The notes beneath the pieces are model-generated. The model did no database searches and was not told where the DNA came from. It was given only the letters and a program-made list of their open reading frames with translations. From positions 365,073 through 376,224 of the forward strand of contig NVWR01000001.1 of the NCBI GenBank assembly GCA_002746275.1: DNA of 11,152 nucleotides. The letters are read 5' to 3'. The position numbers were made by a program, and so were the translations under genes. Positions within the stretch are counted from its first letter, which is position 1; each line of letters starts with the position of its first letter. This stretch comes from Rhodobiaceae bacterium. GTDB lineage: Bacteria; Pseudomonadota; Alphaproteobacteria; Parvibaculales; Parvibaculaceae. Positions 1 to 7,568 of this stretch are shown here, in pieces.

Positions 1-222
1 ATCCACGGAGACAGCGACAATATTGTATTTGTCTGCGATATAGCGGCGGATCATTGATGAGTAGTGGGCGTCCGTTTCACCACCCATACCGGGAATGATA
101 AAGACCAGGCCGTCTGCGGCTTCTGTCTCCGGTGTCTCAACAAGAAGCGTGACCGGATGGCTACGATCGCTGCCGAGTTCGAAATCCGGCTGACCTGGGA
201 TTTGAAATTGACTAGAGGGCAT
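1..222 (-). CDS. DUF2920-like alpha/beta hydrolase, N-terminal part (runs off window)
   Basis: Partial gene: 74 codons are open from the ATG at 222 to the window edge, so the C-terminal part and the catalytic triad are not visible. The visible part aligns without gaps to the start of the complete hydrolase at 2500-3696, with 41 of 74 residues identical by hand count. It includes the first-strand glycine motif FIIPGMGG (residues 41-48), a likely oxyanion-hole region, and the segment DKYNIVAVSV. The start is supported by GGAG 8 nt upstream and by the alignment of both N-termini. It overlaps the end of the ACP gene by 11 nt, so the two are probably translationally coupled. The family call rests on its full-length paralogue. 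The biochemical activity is unknown; an esterase, thioesterase or acyltransferase acting with the adjacent ligase and ACP is an inference. Confidence 0.8.
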   Translation of the reverse strand, partial: MPSSQFQIPGQPDFELGSDRSHPVTLLVETPETEAADGLVFIIPGMGGETDAHYSSMIRRYIADKYNIVAVSVD

Positions 223-481
223 TCGTTTGCTCCGGTGAGGTTCTGCAATCGTCGACCAGCGAGACGATGTCACCAACACATCCGAGGTCAAAGAGCTTGT
301 TCCCCGGAAACCGGAGGTTGAGGTCTGTTTCAATGCGCAAGATCAGTCGGGCATGTGCGAGAGAGTCCCATCCATCAATATCGTCTGCAGCCGTGGCAAG
401 TTCGATGGCTGCGGGATCGCATGACAGTTCTTCGCCGATGATCGCAGCGACTTCTTGCAAGGTTTTTGTTTTATTGGGCAC
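212..481 (-). CDS. Stand-alone acyl carrier protein
   Basis: An 89-residue acidic, helical protein of the phosphopantetheine-binding ACP family. Ser40 in the motif GWDSLAH (residues 37-43) is the expected 4'-phosphopantetheine attachment site, followed by the hydrophobic helix ARLILRIE. Length matches free ACPs. The start is GTG, with a strong GGAGGA Shine-Dalgarno about 8 nt upstream that lies inside the 3' end of the ligase gene; the two genes overlap by 11 nt. This is not the housekeeping acpP: it lacks a fab neighbourhood and the usual acpP motif DSLDTVE. Its partner is most likely the adenylating enzyme encoded just upstream, which would load an acyl or aminoacyl group on the pantetheine arm. 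The loaded group and the acceptor cannot be read from the sequence. Confidence 0.88.
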   Translation of the reverse strand: MPNKTKTLQEVAAIIGEELSCDPAAIELATAADDIDGWDSLAHARLILRIETDLNLRFPGNKLFDLGCVGDIVSLVDDCRTSPEQTNAL

Positions 482-2174
482 CTGAAATTTCCTCCTCGGA
501 GGCGGTCAATAATTTTTCTCTCGTCGCATGTCGACTAATCTTCCCGCTCGTGCTTTTAATCAACCATTGCGGAGGCATGAGATGGATGACGGATGGCACC
601 AGTGCTGTTTCATCCACCATTGCATCGCGAATGGATTTTTTTATGAGTTTGAGAGCTGCAGCATCGGTCTCACGGGTTTCGGCAAGAATGATCAATGTGT
701 CGCTGCCAATTTCTTCCTTGTAGACGGAAAGCGCCATCACCCGCCCGGGCACAACGCCAGGGATATCTTTCAAAGAAAACTCAAGATCGTGGGCATAATG
801 ATTACGCCCATTTAAAATGAGAAGGTCGTCCATCCGGCCAATGACAAACAGCTCGCCGTTTGTCATGTACCCAAGATCGCCGGAATGATATCGCCCTGCC
901 CGAAAAGCCTCAGCAGTCTTCTCAGGCTGTTGGTCATAACCACGCGCCAGGCTCGGCCCTGTAATACACACTTCCCCTATCCGCCGATCAGGCAGTCTGT
1001 TGCCGTCACTGTCCATTACCAGTACCGAAAACCCGTCGATTGGCTTGCCGCATGAAAGGACATTTGTGGTCGGGCAGTAACTGGGCAATGTGGGCCGCGC
1101 GACAGCTTCTTCGATAAGAGCCCGCGTTTCGATGGTCTCAGTCCGTGGCGTTACAGACAGGTCGCTCTGCGTCACGCCGAATACAGTTTCGGCCATGGCA
1201 TAACAGGTATGCAGCTTCGTCTTTCCGACCCCAAAGCGACCGACCGCTGCCGCAAAAGCGTCCAAGGTCTCCGGGCGGGCTTTTTCCGAGCAATCAATGA
1301 AGGCTCGGACTGAGGAGAGATCCCATTCATCCTCACTGTGGCCCAAACAATTCGTCAAATGTTGAAAGGCAAAATTGGGCTGCCAGATCAGCGTTGCTTT
1401 CGTCTGCTCAATGACATCGAAGAGAATTGTGGGTCGAACGACCCAGTCAAAGGGGCTCATGAGGGTGACAGGAACGCCTGTGAGCACCGGCAGCAAACAG
1501 GAGGTTATCAGCCCCATGTCATGGTAGAGCGGCAACCAGCTGGCGATGCGATCGCTTTCGCTGAGTTGTATGGAGCGCGCATAAGCATCGACCTGATGCA
1601 GCAGGGCTGCATGAGAAATCATAACGCCCTTTTTCGTGCCCGTCGTACCAGAGCTGTGTTGCAGGAAGGCAATGTCTTCTGAGGCGATAGCAACACTGGG
1701 AAGCTGTGTCTCGTCAGGCAATGTCTCAGGCGTGACGGTGCAAATGCCATGATCTGGCGCCACGCTGTCCAGCGTCGATCTGAGCTTCGTGTTTGTGAAT
1801 AGGATTTTCGCATTGACCCGGTTGATGACCTGCATCTGTTCACGCCAGAAATGTGCCGGATGTTGTCGCGGACTTGGTGGCGACATAAGGGTCGGCACGA
1901 TACCGGCCAGCATTGATCCAAAAAACGCATACAACAGATCTGGCCCGTGATCGAAAAGGATGAGCGCGCGGTCCCCCGGTACCAATCCATTTTCCTTGCA
2001 GGCTGCCGCGTAAGGCGCCGCACACAAGGCAAGTTGTTGATAGCTGATGCTGGTGTTCTGCTCGTTGACCTGAACACGGGCATAAAGGCGATTTGGCGTC
2101 TCTTCAATGCGACGCAGGATCCGTGCTGCCGCCGTATCCCTGCCCGATTTCTTCCAAAAAGAGAGTAACGCCAT
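471..2174 (-). CDS. Fatty-acyl-AMP ligase-like adenylating enzyme (ANL superfamily)
   Basis: A 567-residue adenylate-forming enzyme expected to activate a carboxylic acid as acyl-AMP and pass it to a carrier thiol, here most likely the ACP encoded next. Motifs in order: P-loop HSSGTTGTKKG (173-183), WLPLYHDMGLI (213-223), A5-type CYAMAET (324-330), A7 YHSGDLG (429-435), the hinge GRMDDLLILNGRNHY (446-460) and A10 STSGK with catalytic Lys545. The YHDMGLI and GRNHY segments are typical of fatty-acyl-AMP ligases rather than acyl-CoA synthetases. I could not confirm the FAAL-specific insertion by eye, so an amino-acid or other carboxylate substrate stays possible. I chose the ATG at 2174; in-frame upstream starts (ATG at 2210, TTG at 2255) would add residues that look non-conserved. 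The TTG lies in a predicted hairpin loop. Its stop overlaps the ACP start by 11 nt. Confidence 0.87.
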   Translation of the reverse strand: MALLSFWKKSGRDTAAARILRRIEETPNRLYARVQVNEQNTSISYQQLALCAAPYAAACKENGLVPGDRALILFDHGPDLLYAFFGSMLAGIVPTLMSPPSPRQHPAHFWREQMQVINRVNAKILFTNTKLRSTLDSVAPDHGICTVTPETLPDETQLPSVAIASEDIAFLQHSSGTTGTKKGVMISHAALLHQVDAYARSIQLSESDRIASWLPLYHDMGLITSCLLPVLTGVPVTLMSPFDWVVRPTILFDVIEQTKATLIWQPNFAFQHLTNCLGHSEDEWDLSSVRAFIDCSEKARPETLDAFAAAVGRFGVGKTKLHTCYAMAETVFGVTQSDLSVTPRTETIETRALIEEAVARPTLPSYCPTTNVLSCGKPIDGFSVLVMDSDGNRLPDRRIGEVCITGPSLARGYDQQPEKTAEAFRAGRYHSGDLGYMTNGELFVIGRMDDLLILNGRNHYAHDLEFSLKDIPGVVPGRVMALSVYKEEIGSDTLIILAETRETDAAALKLIKKSIRDAMVDETALVPSVIHLMPPQWLIKSTSGKISRHATREKLLTASEEEISGAQ

Positions 2175-2243
2175 GGTGCACCCTGCTGAACGCTGTAAGC
2201 CAACGTTCATTCCAGCCAAACAGGGTAAATTTTGAGTAAACAG

Positions 2244-2262
2244 ACCGGCCAACAAGGCCGAT
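2244..2262 (-). terminator. Possible weak terminator or 5'-UTR hairpin after tRNA-Lys
   Basis: On the minus strand CGGCC, loop TTGTT, GGCCG forms a 5-bp GC stem. One G-U and one A-T pair extend it to 7 bp. It is followed by GTCTGTTTACT, only a poor U-tract. It sits between the tRNA 3' end and the ligase gene, so it could end the tRNA transcript or fold in the ligase leader. No other clear signal was seen between 2175 and 2296. Confidence 0.35.
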
Positions 2263-2296
2263 TAAAACAATGATATTGCTTAAATACGGAGAAAAG

Positions 2297-2372
2297 TGGT
2301 GAGCCCAGCAAGGTTCGAACTTGCGACAACCTGATTAAAAGTCAGGTGCTCTACCAGCTGAGCTATGGGCCC
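2297..2372 (-). tRNA. tRNA-Lys (anticodon UUU)
   Basis: A 76-nt cloverleaf. The acceptor GGGCCCA pairs with TGGGCTC (one G-U pair); discriminator A73 and the 3' CCA are encoded in the DNA. The anticodon stem CCTGA/TCAGG closes the loop CTTTTAA, giving anticodon TTT at 2339-2337. The T arm contains GTTCGAAC. It has its own promoter upstream. Its 3' end faces the ligase-ACP-hydrolase cassette, an arrangement often seen where accessory DNA joins the chromosome, although no direct repeat of the tRNA end was found in the window. Confidence 0.97.
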
Positions 2373-2409
2373 GTCACTATCGCGCGAGAATCCCGCGCTG
2401 GACGGGCGG

Positions 2410-2438
2410 AAACTAGTCACCCTTGGCCAAGCGGTCAA
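2410..2438 (-). promoter_or_regulatory. Sigma-70-type promoter for tRNA-Lys
   Basis: On the minus strand, TTGACC (2438-2433) and TAGTTT (2415-2410) are separated by exactly 17 nt. Transcription would start near 2403, about 30 nt before the mature tRNA 5' end. Position and spacing fit a stable-RNA promoter. It implies the tRNA does not depend on read-through from the gyrA operon. The rest of the gap between the hydrolase stop and the tRNA holds no convincing terminator. Confidence 0.6.
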
Positions 2439-2499
2439 CTGATTTGGGGGCAAATTACCCGGTTTTGAGTGACAAAGTGCCCTGCGGCAGCGTCCTTGC

Positions 2500-3696
2500 T
2501 CACTTTATCGAAATAGAGGCTGAAAGGGACGCCGCTTCATCGCCCGATTTGCCCCGATGTTCCACCCGGTAACTCTTATGGATACCCTCGAATTCAAGAC
2601 TGGTTTCTGCTTCCCGGTCGGTGATTCCTGGCTGTAAGGAGAGTGTTGGATAGTACCGGTCAAAGAGCTTGTTGAGGCCAATCCCCAATCCGTGCTCCAG
2701 GGTCGTCACAAAATCGCCATCAACGTCACCCTCCCCCATTTCGTCCAGAACAACGTCATACCCAAACCGGGATAGGATCTTTGCCTGGCGACGTTTAAGC
2801 GCAATATCAACCAAACTGTCCTTAGTGGAATGAACGAGGCGAAACTGGCAGCGCCGCGCTTGTGTGTTTACAGCAAGTGTCTGGAGATGACCGGGATGCG
2901 CAACGTCGCGGATCAAGGCCTCATCAGTTCCAAAATAATTCGCTGCACCGACTTCTCTATTTGTCCACGCTGTTCGTGTGGTGCAGAGGTAATCAAGGTT
3001 CCCGTCTGGCTGGGTATATTCAAAGTCACCGAACCCAAGAAATTTTGGCATGGTCTCGGAATACCCCGAGGAGTCAATAACAGCGGAAATATTGTTGGGT
3101 GCAAATTTGTGGATGAGGTGAGAGATATAGCCGCCGTGGGACGTCCCCAGACACACAACATTGTCATGGGCAAAAGAAACATCCTGATCCATCAGATGAT
3201 AAAGCACCCTTAGATGGTCTAGAGCTGCCAACACGCCGAAATTCTGATAGTCGCTGCAAGGCGGTAGAATAGTCGCCTTGAGTTCAAACCGTTGAGGCCG
3301 AAGGGTCTTCAGATATGCGAGGACAGCATCAGGACTAAGTGCTGTGAGCCCCTCAAAAGTGGATCCCTGAAGTAAAAGGGATCCGAGAGCGAGAGTAACC
3401 GCTTCGGGGTCGATATTTAATGCCGCCTTCAACCCATCGACAGCTGGGCCCAGCCGACAGATATGACAATGGGCCCGAACAGAGACCGCCACGAGATTAT
3501 ATTTGGCGGCGATATGCCGCCGCACCATTGTTGAGAATACCTCGTCTCTGTCACCCCCAAAACCGGGGATCAGAAACACCAACCCATCGGCCGGACCATC
3601 CTCCGGGATTTCAGCCGTGAACGTGACCGGCACGGTGCGCGGGATTTTGAGCTCAAAATCTTCCTGCCCCTCGATACGCCCCGACATCGTCGCCAT
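2500..3696 (-). CDS. DUF2920-like alpha/beta hydrolase (complete)
   Basis: A 398-residue predicted soluble alpha/beta hydrolase that I recognise as like the DUF2920 (Campylobacter '617') family. Shared-looking segments are KYNLVAVSV (65-73), the PPCSDYQNFG block (145-154) and AVIDSSGY (205-212). A catalytic triad can be proposed: Ser186 in the nucleophile elbow GTSHGG, Asp293 in HSTKD and His335 in LEHG. LIPGFGG (42-48) is a likely oxyanion region. The frame is open to an ATG at 3777 that overlaps the tgt stop by one base. I chose the ATG at 3696 because it has GGAG and TGGA upstream and aligns exactly with the start of the paralogue at 222; the upstream ATG lacks a ribosome-binding site. It follows tgt in the gyrA operon but does not belong to that pathway. 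Substrate unknown; acyl transfer or hydrolysis linked to the nearby ACP module is an inference. Confidence 0.82.
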   Translation of the reverse strand: MATMSGRIEGQEDFELKIPRTVPVTFTAEIPEDGPADGLVFLIPGFGGDRDEVFSTMVRRHIAAKYNLVAVSVRAHCHICRLGPAVDGLKAALNIDPEAVTLALGSLLLQGSTFEGLTALSPDAVLAYLKTLRPQRFELKATILPPCSDYQNFGVLAALDHLRVLYHLMDQDVSFAHDNVVCLGTSHGGYISHLIHKFAPNNISAVIDSSGYSETMPKFLGFGDFEYTQPDGNLDYLCTTRTAWTNREVGAANYFGTDEALIRDVAHPGHLQTLAVNTQARRCQFRLVHSTKDSLVDIALKRRQAKILSRFGYDVVLDEMGEGDVDGDFVTTLEHGLGIGLNKLFDRYYPTLSLQPGITDREAETSLEFEGIHKSYRVEHRGKSGDEAASLSASISIK

Positions 3697-3776
3697 TGTT
3701 TTCCAAGCTCCAGCTTCGTGAATAAGCCGATTGGGACGCAACATGGTTAAAAATGTTTGAAGATTGGAGGACCTCA

Positions 3777-4916
3777 TCACAGAGGTGGTAGATCACCCGC
3801 CAACTGCTCGGCTTTAAACTGCTCAACAAAAGCAGCGAAGGTGCCCTCTCCTATGGCAGTCCGCATTCCCGCCATCAGTGTCTGGTAATAGGAAATATTG
3901 CTCCAGGAGAGCAGCATCATGCCCAGAATTTCTCCGTTCTTGAGGAGATGGTGCAGGTAGGCCCGTGAATAGTCCCGTGCGGCGGGACACGAACTGGTCT
4001 CATCCAGAGGTCGCGGATCGGCCGCATGCCGGGCGTTCTTCAGATTGATCTTACCAAAGCGCGTAAACGCCTGCCCGTGCCGCCCGGACCTTGTGGGCAT
4101 CACACAGTCAAACATGTCTATACCGCGCCTCACGGCCTCCACAAGGTCGTCTGGTGTGCCAACCCCCATCAGATAGCGAGGGCGCTCTCGTGGCAGCATA
4201 GGAACGGTGAAATCGAGGACCTTGAGCATCTCCGCCTGGCCCTCTCCCACCGCGAGCCCACCGACCGCATATCCATCAAAACCTATCTCGATCAAAGCAT
4301 CTGCGCTGGTACGACGAAGGTCTTCGTAAGTACTGCCCTGAACAATTCCAAAAAGAGCCTGCCCGTCTTTTCGGTGGGGCTGAGAGAGAAAGGCATCTTG
4401 GGAGCGTTTTGCCCACCGGGACGAAAGCTGCATGGAGGACGCGGCTTCCTCGTGGGTCGCAGGAAACGGTGTGCACTCATCCAGCACCATCTGAATGTCC
4501 GCCCCGAGCAGACATTGAATTTCAATACTGCGTTCTGGTGACAAAGAGTGGGAGGAGCCATCAATATGGCTCTGAAAGGTAACTCCCTCCTCGTTCATTT
4601 TGCGCAGTTTGGAAAGCGACATCACCTGAAAGCCACCGCTGTCGGTGAGGATGGGGCCTTGCCAGTTCATGAAGGAATGAAGCCCTCCAAGAGCTGCCAT
4701 CTCCTCCGCCCCTGGTCGCAACATCAAATGATAGGTATTGCCAAGAACAATGTCGGCACCGGCGTCACGTACCTGATCCGTGTAGAGCGCCTTCACCGTG
4801 CCTGATGTGCCCACGGGCATGAAGGCAGGCGTTTGGATGTCGCCCCGGGGGGTATGGATAACACCGCGCCGTGCAGCCCCGTCTTCCGCCTGCAGGTCGT
4901 AACTGAATGAACTCAC
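3777..4916 (-). CDS. tgt: tRNA-guanine transglycosylase (queuosine biosynthesis)
   Basis: Tgt exchanges guanine 34 of GUN-anticodon tRNAs for preQ1 in the cytoplasm, the step before QueA. The 379-residue protein has normal family length. Visible are [12 protein letters not shown] with the general acid/base Asp92, the substrate loop GGLAVGE (219-225), [11 protein letters not shown] with nucleophile Asp270, and SRAYLHHL (317-324). The zinc site is degenerate: the usual CxCxxC reads S308-S-C310-P-A-A313, and the distal His is Ser339. Three of four ligands are therefore absent, although the fold and active site look intact. I recall similar losses in rhizobial Tgt proteins. The GTG start overlaps the queA stop by 4 nt (GTGA), indicating coupled translation. 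Confidence 0.95.
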   Translation of the reverse strand: MSSFSYDLQAEDGAARRGVIHTPRGDIQTPAFMPVGTSGTVKALYTDQVRDAGADIVLGNTYHLMLRPGAEEMAALGGLHSFMNWQGPILTDSGGFQVMSLSKLRKMNEEGVTFQSHIDGSSHSLSPERSIEIQCLLGADIQMVLDECTPFPATHEEAASSMQLSSRWAKRSQDAFLSQPHRKDGQALFGIVQGSTYEDLRRTSADALIEIGFDGYAVGGLAVGEGQAEMLKVLDFTVPMLPRERPRYLMGVGTPDDLVEAVRRGIDMFDCVMPTRSGRHGQAFTRFGKINLKNARHAADPRPLDETSSCPAARDYSRAYLHHLLKNGEILGMMLLSWSNISYYQTLMAGMRTAIGEGTFAAFVEQFKAEQLAGDLPPL

Positions 4917-5971
4917 GAAGCGTCTTTCTCAGGAAAAATCAGGCAGGCATCGCCATAGGAATAGAACCGGTATTCGGCCTGGATAGCATGAGCGTAGGCG
5001 TTTTGCATCTCGCCGAGCGAGCGAAAGGCTGACACCAACATGAAAAGCGTTGATTTCGGCAGATGAAAATTGGTCATCAGCACATCAATCGCTCGAAAAC
5101 GGTAGCCGGGCGTGATGAAAATATCCGTCGCTCCTGACCAGGGTTGAACCTCGCCCGTTTCTGTTGTGGCGGACTCAAGCAACCGCAGGCTTGTCGTGCC
5201 GACAGCAATGATGCGGCCACCCTTTTTGCGCGTGGTATTCAACATGTCCGCCGTGGCCTCAGAGACAGACCCAACTTCCGAATGCATCTTGTGATCGTCC
5301 GTATCATCGACAGACATGGGCAGGAAGGTACCTGCCCCCACGTGCAGCGTTACCTTGGCAAAGCCAATCCCTTTTGCCTCAAGGCTATCCAGCAAGCTTT
5401 GCGTGAAATGCAGCCCGGCTGTGGGGGCCGCAACTGCACCTGGCTCACGCGCAAAATAAGTCTGGTAGTCCGCCGCGTCCGCTTCATCCGTTGCCCGCTT
5501 GCTCGCAATGTAGGGCGGTAGGGGCATGACTCCCACGGCCGCAATAGCGGCATCAAGCATCGCCCCCGTCTGGGAGAACTGAAAATGGACTTCGCCCCCT
5601 TCTCGCCCCATCACCTCAGCCGAAAGCGCTTCAGAGAATTGAACCCGGTCTCCCGGCGCCAATCGTTTGGCTGGTTTAGCAAAGGCCAACCATTCATTCG
5701 GGGAAAGCCGCTGATGGAGGGTTATCTCAATTTTGGCAACGACGTCTCCCCGGCTCCGTGTTCCAGATAACCGCGCAGGAATAACCTTGGTGTCGTTGAA
5801 AACCAGAACGTCGCCCGGCACTAGCCAGTCAGCAAGAGCCGAAACCGAAGCATCCTGAAGTACGCCCTGCTCTGGCCCAATAACCAGTAGGCGTGCAGCG
5901 TCACGAGGCCGCGCTGGCCGGAGGGCTATGCGCGCCTCCGGCAAGTCAAAATCAAATGCGTCAACGCGCAT
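4913..5971 (-). CDS. queA: S-adenosylmethionine:tRNA ribosyltransferase-isomerase QueA
   Basis: QueA transfers and isomerises the ribosyl group of S-adenosylmethionine onto preQ1-tRNA, giving epoxyqueuosine in the cytoplasm. The 352-residue protein has family length and motifs: [11 protein letters not shown] (58-68), PTAGLHFT (183-190), [10 protein letters not shown] (207-216), [10 protein letters not shown] (258-267), [10 protein letters not shown] (300-309) and YSYGDACLI (337-345). The ATG start has GAAGG 6 nt upstream. It directly precedes tgt with a 4-nt overlap, so both queuosine enzymes are made together. The final reduction to queuosine (QueG or QueH) is not encoded in the window. Confidence 0.97.
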   Translation of the reverse strand: MRVDAFDFDLPEARIALRPARPRDAARLLVIGPEQGVLQDASVSALADWLVPGDVLVFNDTKVIPARLSGTRSRGDVVAKIEITLHQRLSPNEWLAFAKPAKRLAPGDRVQFSEALSAEVMGREGGEVHFQFSQTGAMLDAAIAAVGVMPLPPYIASKRATDEADAADYQTYFAREPGAVAAPTAGLHFTQSLLDSLEAKGIGFAKVTLHVGAGTFLPMSVDDTDDHKMHSEVGSVSEATADMLNTTRKKGGRIIAVGTTSLRLLESATTETGEVQPWSGATDIFITPGYRFRAIDVLMTNFHLPKSTLFMLVSAFRSLGEMQNAYAHAIQAEYRFYSYGDACLIFPEKDAS

Positions 5972-6000
5972 GTGCGACCTTCGTGAAAAGAGGAGCGCGC

Positions 6001-6474
6001 TTACTCAGCGTCAGCGGCGACCTGCATCTTGATGATCTTGTCGGGGTCCACTGGGGGCTCACCGCGCTTAAGCGCATCAACATGTTCCATGCCGTCGATG
6101 ACCTGACCCCAAAACGTATATTGGTTGTCGAGAAAACGGGCATCGCCAAAACAGATGAAGAACTGACTATCTGCACTGTTTGGATCCTGTGAGCGTGCCA
6201 TCGAGCAGGACCCTCGCACATGCGGCTCCGCTGAGAACTCAGCATCGATGTTCTTGCCAGAACCACTTGTGCCCGTTCCCGTTGGATCACCACCCTGTGC
6301 CATGAAACCCTCAATGACCCGGTGAAAAACGATCCCGTCGTAAAATCCTTCGCGGGCAAGTTCTTTAATCCGCGCCGCATGCTTGGGCGCAAGATCAGGA
6401 CGGAGTTCAATTGTGACCCGACCGTTTGCAAGGTCGAGGAAGAGTGCGTTTTCGGGATCTTTGATATCAGCCAT
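6001..6474 (-). CDS. Cytoplasmic cyclophilin-type peptidyl-prolyl isomerase
   Basis: Catalyses cis-trans isomerisation of Xaa-Pro bonds in protein folding. The 157-residue single cyclophilin domain shows FHRVI with catalytic Arg52, [12 protein letters not shown] (57-68), SQFFI (103-107) and [10 protein letters not shown] (114-123). Phe114 sits where human cyclophilin A has Trp121, as is usual in bacterial, poorly cyclosporin-sensitive members. It lacks a signal peptide, so it is probably cytoplasmic (PpiB-like). I chose the ATG at 6474 over a TTG at 6492 because the protein then starts [11 protein letters not shown], just ahead of the conserved domain; the GAGG about 12 nt upstream is rather distant. 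It is a tandem homologue of the neighbour at 6498-7037, with a 23-nt gap. Confidence 0.93.
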   Translation of the reverse strand: MADIKDPENALFLDLANGRVTIELRPDLAPKHAARIKELAREGFYDGIVFHRVIEGFMAQGGDPTGTGTSGSGKNIDAEFSAEPHVRGSCSMARSQDPNSADSQFFICFGDARFLDNQYTFWGQVIDGMEHVDALKRGEPPVDPDKIIKMQVAADAE

Positions 6475-6497
6475 AGCTAACTTATTCCTCAAGTGAT

Positions 6498-7037
6498 TTA
6501 TTCGGTGACGTCAGAGGCAACTTGCATCCGGACCATTGTGTCTGGGTTCACCGGTGGCTCACCCAGTGTGATATTGTCGACAAATTCCATGCCTTCCACG
6601 ACACGGCCCCAGACGGTGTATTGGCCATCGAGAAAGTTGGAATCATCTAACACGATAAAAAATTGGCTGTTGGCGCTGTCCGGGTGGCGCGAGCGAGCGG
6701 CCCCGATAACACCGCGCTGGAAAGGCACGCTGGAAAATTCCTGGCGGATGTCGGGATAATCCGATCCGCCGGCACCCGTGCCGGTTGGGTCCCCGGTCTG
6801 CGCCATGAAACCATCAATGACACGATGGAACACAATGCCATCGTAAAATTTCTCACGGGTCAGTGTCTTGATCCGCGCCACATGCCGAGGGGCAATGTCT
6901 GGCAGCAATTCAATCACCACACGACCGTCTTTCAGGTCCAGATATAGGGTGTTTTCAGGATCACCAGCGCTCGCCGGCGTAAGCGCCAGGATTATGGTGA
7001 AACACAAGGCAAAGGCAGCAGCGGCTAGTCGATACAT
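6498..7037 (-). CDS. Exported cyclophilin-type peptidyl-prolyl isomerase
   Basis: A 179-residue cyclophilin with an N-terminal signal peptide: Arg3, a hydrophobic run through residue 20, and PASA ending at residue 24 as a likely signal peptidase I site. It should therefore act in the periplasm (PpiA-like). The mature domain keeps FHRVI with Arg72, FMAQTGDPTGTG (77-88), SQFFI (124-128) and FLDGQYTVWG (135-144). Its ATG has AGGAG 6 nt upstream, which rules against the TTG one codon earlier. It forms a tandem pair with the cytoplasmic copy, so this operon supplies both compartments. The gap from coaD is 30 nt. Confidence 0.94.
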   Translation of the reverse strand: MYRLAAAAFALCFTIILALTPASAGDPENTLYLDLKDGRVVIELLPDIAPRHVARIKTLTREKFYDGIVFHRVIDGFMAQTGDPTGTGAGGSDYPDIRQEFSSVPFQRGVIGAARSRHPDSANSQFFIVLDDSNFLDGQYTVWGRVVEGMEFVDNITLGEPPVNPDTMVRMQVASDVTE

Positions 7038-7067
7038 CAATAACTCCTGAGATACAGAACCGGTTGA

Positions 7068-7568
7068 TTAGGCGTCTTTTACCCGAGCAAGGACCATCTC
7101 GGCTACCCGTGCTGGGACGAACTGCGAAATATCTCCACCCATTGTGGCAATTTGACGAACAAGTGTGGACGAAATAAAGCCAACATTAGGTGTCGCAGAC
7201 AGAAAAACGGTCTCAACATTCGGATTCATGGCGGTATTCATGCCCACCATCTGGGTTTCATATTCATAATCGACAGCTCCCCGGAGCCCCCGAATGATAA
7301 TTCCAGCACCTGCCGCATCAGCCGCATCAACCACCAACCCAGAGAAGGATTGAACTTCCAGGGTCGACCCCACCTCCTTTGCCAGAGGCTTCATTTCAGC
7401 TTCAATCAGCTCTGCACGCTCCTCGAAGCTGAGCATTGGTTTTTTTGACGAGTTAATGCCAATGCCAATGACCAGATGATCGACCAGACGAAAGGCCCGA
7501 CGCATAATATCGGTATGCCCATAGGTAACGGGGTCGAAGGTGCCTGGATAAAGCCCTATACGTTTCAT
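7068..7568 (-). CDS. coaD: Phosphopantetheine adenylyltransferase
   Basis: CoaD makes dephospho-CoA from 4'-phosphopantetheine and ATP, the penultimate step of CoA synthesis. The 166-residue protein has normal length and the nucleotidyltransferase motifs [12 protein letters not shown] (7-18, His18 in the TxGH site), the RGLRG loop (93-97), DYEYE (100-104) and ISSTLVR (132-138). The ATG overlaps the gyrA stop as ATGA (4 nt), so it is co-transcribed and coupled with gyrA. CoA is also the donor of the phosphopantetheine arm needed by the ACP at 212-481, but this adjacency is probably incidental because gyrA-coaD is a conserved alphaproteobacterial order. Confidence 0.97.
   Translation of the reverse strand: MKRIGLYPGTFDPVTYGHTDIMRRAFRLVDHLVIGIGINSSKKPMLSFEERAELIEAEMKPLAKEVGSTLEVQSFSGLVVDAADAAGAGIIIRGLRGAVDYEYETQMVGMNTAMNPNVETVFLSATPNVGFISSTLVRQIATMGGDISQFVPARVAEMVLARVKDA

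Noticed and set aside
1338..1682. Plus-strand open frame of 114 codons
   Set aside because: Antisense shadow of the ligase; no homology-like motif.
1619..2203. Minus-strand open frame of 194 codons in another frame of the ligase gene
   Set aside because: The overlapping ligase frame carries clear adenylation motifs; this frame is Arg-rich and featureless.
2373..2499. Possible terminator after the hydrolase gene
   Set aside because: Only 3-5 bp arms (for example AAGTG/CACTT) with long loops and no T-run could be found.
4026..4541. Plus-strand open frame of 171 codons
   Set aside because: Antisense to the conserved catalytic and C-terminal parts of tgt; no domain and no ribosome-binding site stood out.
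6001..7037. Tandem cyclophilins as a novel arrangement
   Set aside because: A signal-peptide and a cytoplasmic cyclophilin next to queA are, to my knowledge, common in alphaproteobacteria.
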